Assembly (NCBI GenBank): GCA_965223165.1
Contig: CBDCVQ010000020.1
Coordinates: forward strand, 1,798,001 to 1,862,000
DNA: 64,000 bases
Source: JABDMH01 sp965223165
GTDB taxonomy: Bacteria > Bacteroidota > Bacteroidia > Chitinophagales > Saprospiraceae
Direction of reading: 5' to 3'
Part shown: positions 18,341 to 27,791 of the stretch, in pieces
How positions within the stretch are numbered: position 1 is the stretch's first letter
Layout of the letters: each line of letters begins with the position of its first letter
Notes under the pieces: generated by a model
Told to the model about the DNA's origin: nothing
The model's database searches: none
Seen by the model: only the letters and a program-made list of their open reading frames with translations
Translations under genes and position numbers: made by a program

Positions 18341-18358
18341 GTTTAGTTTAAACTAAAC
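18341..18358. promoter_or_regulatory. Perfect 18-bp palindrome, likely autoregulatory operator
   Basis: GTTTAGTTTAAACTAAAC is identical to its reverse complement over all 18 bases. It sits directly upstream of the operon promoter box, as expected for an HTH antitoxin dimer site. Palindromes of this length are unlikely by chance here, although A/T-richness lowers the significance. Confidence 0.65.
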
Positions 18359-18582
18359 ATTAACAAATATAGATATTTGCAATCTGTTTTCAAATCATTA
18401 GAGATAACTCACAGGAATGCCTGCGTCACTATGGCGAGACGATCAGGTTCAGGCTGGTGTCAGACGCAGATCCATGACAGTGGAACGAAGCGGTGTTGAC
18501 AAGAACGCTGGTGGCCTGATGGTCTCTATAGGGACACCCATTGGGAGCGGAAGGTAGTGTTTTAGCGAGATACTTACCAGTT

Positions 18583-18591
18583 GTGGGTGCT
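18583..18591. repeat. Left target-site duplication of the IS
   Basis: GTGGGTGCT directly abuts the left inverted repeat and is repeated exactly at 19754-19762. Confidence 0.9.
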
Positions 18592-19753
18592 CTAAGTACA
18601 TGACATAAATAAAAAAGGTCATATATTGTGATTTGAAAATCAATTAGTTAATCTAACTGTCACATATATGACCCGTAAAGGCGAAGATAAGATTTTTAAT
18701 GATGGGTTTCACCCATTCTTTGCGAAGCTGGATAAGAGGCGATCGAAGCTGCTGTTTTTGATAATTCAGGCGATGAGTAGCGTTGGTACGGTAAACCTGG
18801 TCAAAGTTGCAGCAGGTCTAAAAACGGAAGTGAGCCAACAAAGCAATTATAGGCGGATACAGCGGTACATCCATGAGGTTCGTCTGGGTTTCGGGGTTCT
18901 ATCACCGTTGATCATCTCGCTTAGCGGAGTATGTGCACCTTATACGCTATTGTTGGATCGGACGAACTGGAAGTTTGGTTGTGTAGATATCAATTTTCTT
19001 GTACTGAGCGTCAAAGGAGGCAACTGGGCGGTACCGCTCATGTGGAAGCTACTTCCAAAGAAAGGCAATAGCAGCCAAAAGGAACGTATAGAGCTGATGA
19101 AGGAGTTCATAGCTATCTTCGGTCCGGGTAAAGTTCATACCCTATTGGCCGATCGTGAGTTTATCGGGGCTCAATGGATTGGGTACCTCAATGAAGCCGG
19201 TATCCCTTATGACATAAGGATCCGGGAGAACTTGAAGGTAGGCTATCGAGGTCGAGAAGTGAGCGCGCATAAACTGTTTAAACGTCTCAAGTTGGGACAG
19301 CGGCGGACTATAGAAAAGATGGTCTTGCTCAATGGGGTGTACGTGTACCTGCAAGGAGAGAAGATAATCAACACCAAGAATCACAAGGAGGAATATCTCA
19401 TCGTGATCTCCTATGATGATCCACACAACGGCATCAAACGCTATGGTGAGCGATGGTACATAGAAAACATGTTTAAGGATCTCAAGTCAAATGGCTTTAA
19501 TCTCAAAGACACACATCTCAAAAACCCACAGCGCTTGGAATCACTCTTTGCTGTGGTGGCCCTTGCTTATACTTGGATGATAAAAATCGGAAAGATCTCA
19601 GCCCGGAAATATCCCAGGCGGCTAAGAAAAAAATCACATGGTAGAAGGGCCAAGAGTATTTTTAGGCTAGGATTTGATCAATTTCTAAGAGCCATTTGTA
19701 CAAATAGTACCCCAGATATCCGATGCTATCTAAAACTTTTGTCATGTACTTAG
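18592..19753 (+). mobile_element. Intact IS4-family insertion sequence, 1162 bp
   Basis: The ends are a perfect 14-bp inverted repeat: CTAAGTACATGACA at 18592-18605 and TGTCATGTACTTAG at 19740-19753. Both ends abut the 9-bp duplication GTGGGTGCT. One transposase gene fills the element, and its stop codon (TAG) is the last three bases of the right repeat. Perfect ends, perfect target duplication and an uninterrupted gene point to a recent, probably active insertion. No passenger gene is present. Confidence 0.93.
18668..19753 (+). CDS. IS4-family DDE transposase
   Basis: 361 residues, full length. The catalytic triad is readable: first Asp in LLLDRTNW, second Asp in LLADREF, and Glu in the IS4 signature Y-(2)-R-(3)-E-(6)-K, seen as YGERWYIENMFKDLK. 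The residue spacing is exact. The C-terminus is basic (RRLRKKSHGRRAK). It cuts and joins the IS ends. No frameshift is seen. Start ATG 18668; transcription probably begins within the left end. Confidence 0.92.
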   Translation: MTRKGEDKIFNDGFHPFFAKLDKRRSKLLFLIIQAMSSVGTVNLVKVAAGLKTEVSQQSNYRRIQRYIHEVRLGFGVLSPLIISLSGVCAPYTLLLDRTNWKFGCVDINFLVLSVKGGNWAVPLMWKLLPKKGNSSQKERIELMKEFIAIFGPGKVHTLLADREFIGAQWIGYLNEAGIPYDIRIRENLKVGYRGREVSAHKLFKRLKLGQRRTIEKMVLLNGVYVYLQGEKIINTKNHKEEYLIVISYDDPHNGIKRYGERWYIENMFKDLKSNGFNLKDTHLKNPQRLESLFAVVALAYTWMIKIGKISARKYPRRLRKKSHGRRAKSIFRLGFDQFLRAICTNSTPDIRCYLKLLSCT

Positions 19754-19762
19754 GTGGGTGCT
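19754..19762. repeat. Right target-site duplication of the IS
   Basis: GTGGGTGCT, an exact match to 18583-18591. Confidence 0.9.
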
Positions 19763-20507
19763 ATATGGTAACCCATGGCAACAGGTTGGACAGGGGGATG
19801 GAAATTTTGAAGGCGGATGTGCTGAGATTGCTTGAGATACTGTTTTTTGGCATAGGGGGGTGGTCCACAGATGTGAAGATGGTGTATTCATGGTCTGTCC
19901 CATCCTATGCTCTGGTGATTGGGTGGAGATCGGGATGGCTGTTTGTGCAGCAGTAGCTCAAGGTAGGAAATGTCAGGAGCAACTGGCAAGCATTCTAGGT
20001 CATCGTACTGGCATTGGTCAGAGATGCATCATCTGGCGATATTGACCCATTGGAAAATCCGGTTATACTCACCATTCCAAGCTAAAGAGGCGGTCTGCCA
20101 TAGTGCCGTGCAATCCATGACTTTGCGTAGTTTTTGAAGCGTGCTATCAAAGGGACGAGGATCCCCCTCCGCATTCCGGAGGAGGCTGGCGACTGGAGCT
20201 GGTCTGTTGCCTGAGTGCCCGACCCTGTCTTCTCCGCTACGCAAAGAAGGAGGAGATATTTTGCTGCCAGGGCTTGTCCTAATCGATCTTGACGTTCCGA
20301 AAGTTGTAGAGAAAGGATTTTTCACGGCTGCGGAATTTGCACGCCAAACTTCAACAGCTGCACACTTCAACACTTCAACAGCTCCACTTCAACGCGTTGC
20401 CGCACTAAGATTCTTCAACAATAGATAGTAATCATACGCCTCTAGTCGGTCCCCTATATACGCCAGCTCACTAATATTTGATTCCCCAGCCGGGCTGTAA
20501 ATACTAA
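19763..20507. other. Gene-poor stretch with degenerate dispersed-repeat character
   Basis: No supported gene. Short open frames on both strands lack family features. A CTCCG/CGGAG hairpin lies near 20170-20185. Reiterated cttcaaca words occur at ~20345-20395 (cacttcaacacttcaac), and a similar word stands at ~26474-26490. These look like decayed dispersed repeats. Removing the IS does not restore an open frame across 18583-19762. Confidence 0.5.
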
Positions 20508-20825
20508 TCCATCAGGCTATTTATCGACGACGATTTTCTATATGAAAGCTTGAAGGGTTTGTTGAACGCAAAGGGCGTCATACATCTCTGTCTCGCTCAA
20601 ACCTTTGAGATGTATGGCAGTGTCGGCATAGGTTATGTCAAAGCAGTGGATACCACCTGCGATGATCGAGTCCATGCTACCGGCGCCCTCCGGCGTCTCA
20701 CCGGACTATATCAGTGGCCATCGGCTGTCAACCTGTACCTCTCCGAGCATCTTGGACTCTTTGGCGAAGCAGGGATCCGTCATAGCAGCGGCATTCTTAA
20801 GGTGGGTATCGTCTTTAGGCGTTAA
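20508..20825 (+). pseudogene. C-terminal fragment of an outer membrane beta-barrel protein
   Basis: The frame is open from just after a TAA at 20505 to the TAA at 20823-20825, with no good start. The translation ends like a Bacteroidota barrel: FEMYGSVGIGYV, then NLYLSEHLGLFGEAGIRH, then a closing KVGIVFRR with alternating residues and a terminal aromatic/basic pair. The N-terminal part of a barrel gene is missing. It was probably truncated by rearrangement around the IS and debris region. It could instead be a small intact protein with an unusual start. Confidence 0.45.
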
Positions 20826-20845
20826 CCCTTTTGTCAAAATTTTAA

Positions 20846-20880
20846 CCTGCCGTTAATAGATCCTTAGATAAACGGCAAGG
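20846..20880 (+). terminator. Stem-loop after the barrel fragment
   Basis: TGCCGTT (20848-20854) pairs with AACGGCA (20871-20877), extended by CC/GG across a one-base bulge. It follows the barrel fragment stop by about 20 bp. No clear T tract follows. Confidence 0.3.
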
Positions 20881-20929
20881 CCACATGTGCGTCTAATAAT
20901 TATCTCATCAATCGACAAACGCACAGATC

Positions 20930-21025
20930 ATGGAATCGAAAGAAATGGTGCTCGAGGTGGCGTACGGACTGCTTCTTCTCTTTTTGCTCATCAACCTACT
21001 CACCCAGTTCTGCTTCTTGACATGA
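20930..21025 (+). CDS. Possible 31-residue single-span membrane protein
   Basis: ATG 20930 opens MESKEMVLEVAYG, followed by one strongly hydrophobic stretch of about 15 residues (LLLLFLLINLL) and a short tail ending at TGA. The charged head with a single transmembrane segment is plausible for a small membrane protein. There is no Shine-Dalgarno motif and no homology evidence. It stands alone between the barrel fragment and the DPP-IV gene. It could be a chance frame. Confidence 0.25.
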   Translation: MESKEMVLEVAYGLLLLFLLINLLTQFCFLT

Positions 21026-21089
21026 CATCATGGACAGAACCGGGCATGGAAGATGAACAGGTTTTCTAGCTTGCCCGGTGGGCTTTGAC

Positions 21090-23199
21090 TCACGGTCGCA
21101 TGACCTTCTGTCCCATGGCCCCGACAAAATGCCGATGCCAAAAGTCCTGGGTCAAATCAGTGAGATGAGCCCTTTTCGGACCTCCCCACCCATGTCTTTC
21201 GCCTGGGTACATCATCATCTCAAATTGCTTTCCCAGGTCCTGCATCTTACTGACAAACTGCATGGTGTTTTGCATATGCACGTTGTCGTCCATCATGCCA
21301 TGTACGATCAGTAGCTTACCCTCAAATCGCTCCGCATGAGTGGCCGCCGAACCAAAGGCATAACCCTCCGGATTTTCAGCCGGCGTGTCCATGTAGCGCT
21401 CCGTGTAGATGTTGTCGTACAGCTTCCAATCAGTGACGGGATACAGGGATATACCATGGGTAAAGTAGTCTGAGCCGTAGGTCAAGGCCATGCAAGTGAC
21501 ATAGCCCCCATAGCTGCCGCCCGTGATACCGATTCGTTCCGCGTCTATGTATGGCAGTTCGCGCAACCACTTGACAGCAGTGATGAGATCGTCCACCTCC
21601 CACTTGCCCAGATTGCGGTGCATATGATCCATGCCTCTCTTGCCAAATTTTCCACTGGCACGGTGATCGACCACTAGGCGGATGATCCCGTTGTTGGCAT
21701 AGAAATCATTGGAATAATTGCTGTAGCTATTCCGCACCGTGCCCGCATCGGGTCCCCCGTATATTGTAAACACGACGGGATACTTGCTGTCCTGATCAAA
21801 TCCCTTGGGCAAGACCCAATACCCGGGCAACTCGAAGCCGTCCGGAGTCTTGATCGAGAGTTGCTCGACCCGGACGCCGGCGTCAGCGTTGTCGTCTTCC
21901 GGCAGCGCCTGCTGCGTCCATACACGGCGCCCATCCTTCACCGAAGTAATTTGCGCACCGCCGGGATCCAGCAGGCTCGAATATTCATCGTATACGTAGG
22001 TCCCATTGGGCGAAAGCTGCACAGTGTGCCACCCGCTGGCGGAGGTCAACTGCTTCAGCTGGCTGCCGTCCAGATTCACGCGGTAATAGTGACGTGCCGA
22101 GCGATCGGCCCCTGTGGCATAAAAGAACAGCTGCTCGTTTTGGATATCTATCCGATCGATGGATGTCACTCGCCAATCGAAGTCGGTAAGTTGATTGATC
22201 AAATGGCCATTAATGTCATGGTGATACAGGTTGTACCAACCGTCCCGGTTAGAGCGCATCAAGAAGGAATTATCGGGCAGAAAGTCAATCTCCTCGTAGA
22301 ATTCCACCCAAGTGGGTTGGATCTCCGTATATATCACCTCTCGCTGACCGGTACGTGGATTGGCTTTGACCAGGTGCAAGGTGTCCTGACCTCGATTGAG
22401 CTCCTGGAATAGTAGATGCTCGCCATCCGGCGTCCAAAATGGCCAGGCGGAGAATTGATCCTTGTCGCTGTCCTCTTCGATCCAGGTGGTAGCCTGGGTA
22501 CGGAGGGACACCACCCCAAATTTGGCATGCGGCGGCCGATCGCCCGCTTTGGGATAACGCATGACTTCTAAGTCTCCATGCTGCCCAGCAGATCGGAAAA
22601 TGGGAAACAAAGGAACGGGCTCATCGTCAAACTGTAGGTAGGCAATGTGCTCGCCGTCCGGGCTCCACCAGAAGGCGGCATACTGCGAGCTGCGCCCCAA
22701 GATTTCTTCATAGTATACCCAGGAGGCCCAACCATTGTAGATGGTCTCTGATCCGTCTGTCGTAAGTCGTACTTCCTTCATCTGATCCAGATCGTATACA
22801 TATAGATCATGCTGCTTGGTGTAGGCTACTTTGGACAGATCAGGGGATCGATGGGGATTCCTTTCAACGGCTTCGTCCCGGGTAAGTCTCTGCTCGGATC
22901 CGTCGGGATGAATGAGATAAAGGTCCCCCCCTTGACTCAACACGGTCCTACCATCCGAGACCGCTGCGCCGCCTTCTTGGCCCATGGGTTCCCGCACCCA
23001 GGGAGGCCTGGCGGCAAGGGGTTTGGACTTGCCCGTACGGAGCGAAACTTTGTGATACGCTTCCTGTCCATCTGCCAGCACAGCCAGGGAGAAAGTGCTC
23101 GTCATCCATCCATCGAACAAAGCGATCCTGCGCTGACAGATGCCCCGTATCGAAAGTCCCCAGCAGGACGAGCAGCAGGGCGGAAATAAGCTGTTGCAT
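21090..23199 (-). CDS. DPP-IV-like S9 peptidase, exported, with an apparent +1 frameshift near 23091
   Basis: The natural start is ATG 23199 (MQQLISALLLVLLG), with a signal peptide ending HLSAQ and leading into RFVRWMDDEHF. The frame then breaks at 23091. Skipping one base gives SLAVLADGQEAYHK and the rest of a full peptidase of ~700 residues. A DPP-IV N-terminal propeller (WSPDGEHIAYLQFDD) is followed by an alpha/beta hydrolase with Ser in GGSYGG, Asp in GMMDDNVH and His in ERHGWGG. Family role: removal of X-Pro dipeptides from oligopeptides in the periplasm. Either an indel error in the sequence or a real inactivating mutation explains the break. It is divergent from the acyl-CoA synthetase. 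Confidence 0.8.
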
Positions 23200-23286
23200 G
23201 GTGTATTTCTTGATTGCCGTGAAGATAACAACGGCCTCGGCATGCCGGGTCCATTTTTGCCTATCTTTAGTAAAACACTAACACAC

Positions 23287-25102
23287 ATGGACGTCACACG
23301 GCTATTTGATTTTGTGGACTACCAGCTGAGTAAGTATCCACAAGACAAGGCCCTCTGCGACCTATTTGAAGGCCGACTGCGCACCTATAGCATAGGGCAG
23401 GTGCAGGAGACATCCAACCAGATTGCCCATGGATTGCTTGATCTGGGACTGCGTGCGGGTGACAAGGTTGCCATCGTGATTTTACCGCAACCGAGTCGAG
23501 TTTACCCTACTTGACCTCGGCATACAAAAGGCGGGACTCATCAGCGTGCCCTTATACCCCACCATCAGTCCTCGGGAGTATGCGTATATTCTCAATGACG
23601 CCTCTTGCCGAGCCATCTTTTTTGGTGGTGCAGATCTCGCCGAAAAGATACAGTCTGCCCAAAGCCAAGTCCCCTCACTGGAGTTCCTCTTTGCCCTAGA
23701 CGATCATCCGGAACATCCTTCTTGGGAGACCATATGGTCAAACAAAGCATCGAGCAGTACGGATCGAGGCATTCGTGGCAGCGATCTGGCCACCATTATC
23801 TACACCTCTGGTACGACCGGGCACCCCAAGGGCGTCATGCTCACGCACCGCAACATCGTAGAAAATGTCAAAGCCGTCAACGAGCTGACACCGTTGGTCG
23901 CCGGTCAGCGGGTGCTCAGCTTTCTACCGCTATGCCACATTTTTGAGCGCAGTGCGTCATTTGCCAACATCTACACCGGTGCATCCGTGACCTACACGGG
24001 CCTGGATAATCTGGGGGGCGAGGACGGCGACCTGCGCAGGATTCAACCCCACTTCTTGACCTGTGTGCCCCGCCTGCTGGAGAAAATCTACGAGAAGATT
24101 TACCAAAAGGGCTTGGAACTGACGGGCTTGAAGCGATGGCTGTTCTTCTGGGCGATGCGCCTCACCGAAGACTATAGCTACGACAAGACTTACTGGGGCC
24201 TGGCCCGGATCAAGCGGGACATCGCAGATAGGCTGATATTTAGTAAGTGGCGCGCTGCGCTGGGTGGACATGTGCAAGGCATCATCACGGGTTCAGCCCC
24301 CTGTCCGTTGCGCATCGCGCAAGTGTTTTCGGCGGCCGGCATACCCATCCGGGAGGGCTACGGACTGACCGAGTCGTCGCCGGGGATCACTATCAACCGC
24401 TTCCAGCCGGGCATGGCTATGCTCGGGACGGTCGGGCCGACCATCACAGGAGTAGATATCCGGATCGATGAGTCGGACGGCATTTATGCCGACGGGGAGG
24501 GCGAGATCCTGGCAGCCGGACCAAATATCATGCGAGGCTATTACAACAAGCCGGAGGAATCCGCGCGTGTACTGCCGGAGATAGACGGTAGAACCTGGCT
24601 GCGTACGGGAGATGTCGGCAAGATTGTCAAAGGGCCAAGTGGGGTCGAGTTTCTGAAGATCACCGATCGAAAGAAGGAGCTGCTGAAGACGTCCGGAGGC
24701 AAATATGTGGCTCCCGCGCCGATCGAAAACAGACTGAAAGAGGAGATCCTGGTGGAACAGGCGATGGTCGTAGGTGATGGGCGAAAGTTTGTCACTGCCC
24801 TGCTAGTCGCCGCCGAAGATCCCCTGCGCAACTACTGCCAGCACAAGGGAATCCCGTGGTCCGATCTGCAGACCGCCATTGAGCTACCCCAGATTGTCGA
24901 AAAGTATGGAGAGATCATTGAGCGCATCAATCCGCACTTCTCACATGTGGAGCAAATCAAGAAGTTCAAACTACTAAGCGATGTCTGGGTGCCGGTGCAG
25001 GCCAACGGAGCTGCCGGCGAGCTTACACCCACGCTGAAACTCAAGCGGCGTGTCTTGCGCCAGAAATATGCAGACGTCATCGAGGACTTGTATAGATCCT
25101 GA
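23287..25102 (+). CDS. Long-chain fatty acid-CoA ligase (AMP-forming) with an apparent +1 frameshift near 23485
   Basis: About 604 residues if read through. ATG 23287 gives MDVTRLFDFVDYQL and a normal N-terminus up to DKVAIVI. The frame then shifts within GATTTTACCGC. Dropping one T restores the expected VIYRNRVEFTLLDLG, and the rest is intact. Signature motifs are IIYTSGTTGHPKG (AMP/P-loop), GYGLTES, and a C-terminal TGDVGK with DRKKELLKTSGGKY. The enzyme activates fatty acids to acyl-CoA through acyl-AMP, for phospholipid synthesis or beta-oxidation. The extra T in a T run is the kind of error seen in sequencing, but a genuine mutation cannot be excluded. Confidence 0.82.
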
Positions 25103-25243
25103 CGGTCACCCCTGCCTTTTCGTTGACCCGAATCATGGGAAGGCTGGGGGCGAAGAGTTGACCGACCGGCGACAGTTGGCCCAGTCGTAACAATAAAACC
25201 GAGGGGACAAACGTCAGTCTTTCTTAACATGCCAGAAAGCGCC

Positions 25244-26383
25244 ATGCAAAATACTATACCCTGCTTGATCATCCTTTCCTATCTCTTATTTGCTTGCCAG
25301 GATTCAGACACGAAGTACCACATCAGTGGGCAAGTGCAGGAGTTGGATGACAAAAACATAATCATCCTACAACGATTTGACCCAATCTCCCAGGCCAAAC
25401 AGGCGATCGATACCGCTTTTCTCGACAGCCGGGGTCGCTATGATCTCTCCTATGATTTGACCGAGCCCGATCTTTTTCAGATGCGCTTTCCGGGTCGGCA
25501 GACGGTAACCTTTGTGGTCGACGAGGGTCAACGAGACATCCAGTTGAATGTGGAGGGCAAGCGAAAGGGCAAGGTAGAGCTAAATGGTTCTCCGGATGCC
25601 AGCCTACTGCTGGACTATGAGGCGTTCCGTCAGGAGTCTTATGATCGTCTGGTCGCTCCGCCCTACAAGCGAATGCGGGAAGCGACTAAGGCAGGAGATG
25701 GCGAGGCAGAGATCAAGGCGGTGGAGGAATATGTAGCCAACAGCAAAGTGCACCGTCGAGAGCTCCTGGAGTATACCAAGGAGCATATCGGTACTTCGGT
25801 GGCCCTATTTGGTACCGTGCTGCGCTGGACCGGCGATGAAGAGATCACCTTGCTGGAAGAGCTTGTCACCAACTTTCAACTGGCACATCCCGATCTCTCC
25901 ATGACCAAGGTGATGACGGACAAGATGGAGCGATACAAGCGAGTAGCCATTGGAGCGCAGATTCCGAAGCTGGTCGAGCAAAAGCCCAATGGCGAGCTGC
26001 TGGACTTTGACGATATCAAGGGGGCATATACGCTCATCGACTTTTGGGCGTCTTGGTGCGGTCCGTGCATTCTGCAAATTCCTGATCTCAAGGAGGCGTA
26101 CACCAGATATGGAGATCGGGGATTTGAGATTTTGAGTGTATCCTTTGATTCAAAGGCCGACAAGTGGAAGGAGGCCATTGCCGAACATGCCCTACCCTGG
26201 CCGCAGGTCTCTGACGTGCAGGGCTGGCAATCGAAGTACGCGACGATCTTCAATGTCACGTTTGTCCCCTACAATCTGCTGGTAGACGCCGACGGCCGCA
26301 TTGTGGCCAAGAATCTGCATAGCAAGGCGCTCACTTCTACGCTGGACGAACTGCTGGGAGAGGGTGGGCAGTCAGGGGATTAG
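25244..26383 (+). CDS. Thioredoxin-fold lipoprotein (TlpA/ResA-like, DUF4369-type N-terminus)
   Basis: 379 residues from ATG 25244; the frame opens at 25229. A lipoprotein signal ends LLFAC (Cys18 lipidated). Residues ~25-120 form the DUF4369-like beta domain common in Bacteroidota (YHISGQVQ). A helical linker follows, then a thioredoxin fold with WCGPC (Cys272, Cys275) and a VPYN cis-proline loop instead of the more common xPTx. It likely reduces disulfides of exported proteins at the outer side of a membrane. It follows the acyl-CoA synthetase by ~140 bp; co-transcription is possible but not evident. It differs from the CGGC protein at 4203 in active site and N-domain. Confidence 0.85.
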   Translation: MQNTIPCLIILSYLLFACQDSDTKYHISGQVQELDDKNIIILQRFDPISQAKQAIDTAFLDSRGRYDLSYDLTEPDLFQMRFPGRQTVTFVVDEGQRDIQLNVEGKRKGKVELNGSPDASLLLDYEAFRQESYDRLVAPPYKRMREATKAGDGEAEIKAVEEYVANSKVHRRELLEYTKEHIGTSVALFGTVLRWTGDEEITLLEELVTNFQLAHPDLSMTKVMTDKMERYKRVAIGAQIPKLVEQKPNGELLDFDDIKGAYTLIDFWASWCGPCILQIPDLKEAYTRYGDRGFEILSVSFDSKADKWKEAIAEHALPWPQVSDVQGWQSKYATIFNVTFVPYNLLVDADGRIVAKNLHSKALTSTLDELLGEGGQSGD

Positions 26384-26585
26384 TAGCATAGATCAATAAT
26401 CCCGGTCCTGGGGGTACCAATGATTGAGCCAGTCCTTGTACCTGAGGGTTTGTGCTCTGTGTATGATCCACTCAACACTTCAACAATGTCCACAATCAAA
26501 CTGTCCTTTCCCATCCTTAGATCCTCTGGGAGAGGGAGATGGCTCCCTACCGTCCGATAATGTCACACACCGCTGCGTGTTGTGA

Positions 26586-26617
26586 TTGACTTCATAGAAA
26601 TTCTTCCCGTACTTTTA
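26586..26617 (+). promoter_or_regulatory. Candidate promoter of the MscS gene
   Basis: TTG (26586-26588) lies 21 nt before TACTTTTA (26610-26617), close to the Bacteroidota -33/-7 layout, with one mismatch in the -7 box. The ATG follows 5 nt later. Otherwise 26384-26585 holds only a degenerate cttcaaca-type word near 26474 and no supported gene. Confidence 0.35.
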
Positions 26618-26622
26618 ATGCT

Positions 26623-27708
26623 ATGAACGATACGTCCTGGATTGACTCCGTCTGGCAAGCGGTGACCGCCTTTGGCCCGGCCTTTTTCACGTTATTGGTA
26701 TTTGCCGCATTGTATATAGCAGTCAAAGCCATATTGGATCGACAGCAGAAGGGACTGGGTGATAGAACGATCATCCGTCAGATTGTCCTCTTTCTCCTGG
26801 TGGTGGTTGGCCTGATCGCCATTATTCTTGCCCTGCCCTTGGGAGATAGCCTTCGCGGACAGATCACCAGCCTCATGGGCATTGTCATTTCAGCCGTCTT
26901 TGCCCTCAGCTCGGCGACATTTATCGGCAACATGCTGGCGGGTATCTTGCTGCGCTCCATCAACAACTTTAAGCCCGGCGACTTCATTACCGTCGAAAAC
27001 CAGTTTGGCAGGGTGTCCGAAAGAGGCCTCTTTCATACCGAAATCCAGACGATCGACAGAAACCTGACCACCTTGCCCAATCTCTATTTGGCTACCCATC
27101 CGGTCAAGGTGGTACGTCAATCGGGGACCTTCATTACCGCCTCTGTTTCGCTGGGCTATGATGTGTCCCGAGCAAAAATTGAAAAGGCATTGCTTTCTGC
27201 GGCAGAAAAAGCTGACCTGAAGGACCCCTTCGTTTATGTGACAGAGTTGGGTGACTTTTCCGTCGTTTATAAAGTGCATGGTCTACTGACGGAGATCAAG
27301 GGAGTCCTAACTGCTCAGTCCGTGCTCAACTGTCAGGTCATCGACGCCCTGCACGAGGCCAGGATCGAAATCGTCTCTCCCACCTTCATGAACCAGCGAG
27401 CAGTGGGCGATACGGTGTTTATCCCCAAGCGGAAAGTCTCGCAAGCCCCTGGGGTCGACGTCCAGTCAAATCGACCGGAAGACCTGGCCTTTGACAAGGC
27501 GGATGAGGCAGAAACCATCGAAAAAAAGCGGGAGCGGCTCAAAGGAGTGGAAGATAAGATCGCTGAGCTCGAAAAGGCGATCAAGGTAAGCGACAGTGAG
27601 GAAGGCACCAAACTGCTGAAGAGTCAGCTAGAGCGATACCAGGCCGTGCGCGACCGGATCATGCAGAATCTGGAGACCCGAGTCGAGAATCTCAAGGAGA
27701 AAGACTAG
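26623..27708 (+). CDS. MscS-family mechanosensitive ion channel
   Basis: 361 residues. Three transmembrane segments (about 16-36, 49-70, 80-105) precede the MscS beta domain, with FIGNMLAGILLR, then FKPGDFITVENQFGRVSERGLFHTEI, then the conserved NLTTLPNLYL. The C-terminal cytosolic vestibule part ends in a predicted coiled coil (~285-361, KKRERLKGVEDKIAELEKAI). That tail is longer than in minimal MscS. The channel releases osmolytes on hypo-osmotic shock. It stands alone and converges with the ACT-like gene across a strong inverted repeat. Confidence 0.88.
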   Translation: MNDTSWIDSVWQAVTAFGPAFFTLLVFAALYIAVKAILDRQQKGLGDRTIIRQIVLFLLVVVGLIAIILALPLGDSLRGQITSLMGIVISAVFALSSATFIGNMLAGILLRSINNFKPGDFITVENQFGRVSERGLFHTEIQTIDRNLTTLPNLYLATHPVKVVRQSGTFITASVSLGYDVSRAKIEKALLSAAEKADLKDPFVYVTELGDFSVVYKVHGLLTEIKGVLTAQSVLNCQVIDALHEARIEIVSPTFMNQRAVGDTVFIPKRKVSQAPGVDVQSNRPEDLAFDKADEAETIEKKRERLKGVEDKIAELEKAIKVSDSEEGTKLLKSQLERYQAVRDRIMQNLETRVENLKEKD

Positions 27709-27727
27709 TACTGCCACGAGGTCAAAC

Positions 27728-27776
27728 CGAGATCATTGCCCTGCCTGCGTCATGCCCTTTCGCGAGAATGATCTCG
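27728..27776. terminator. Inverted repeat between convergent genes
   Basis: CGAGATCATT (27728-27737) pairs perfectly with AATGATCTCG (27767-27776) across a 29-nt loop. It lies between the MscS stop (27708) and the stop of the opposing gene (27792). It may act as a bidirectional terminator, although no T tract is present. Confidence 0.4.
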
Positions 27777-27791
27777 AGGGTAGCGCCTGCG

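Noticed and set aside
18449..18643. 64-codon minus-strand frame reading VPIETIRPPAF
   Set aside because: It runs across the left IS end and stops at once when the IS is removed, so it is not an old gene.
19723..19956. 77-codon frame across the right IS end
   Set aside because: It starts inside the transposase end and does not connect to an open frame on the left when the IS is removed.
23200..23297. Upstream extension of the DPP-IV-like peptidase
   Set aside because: It is in the frame of the peptidase body but is not signal-peptide-like. A clean signal peptide lies in the other frame from ATG 23199, pointing to a frameshift instead.
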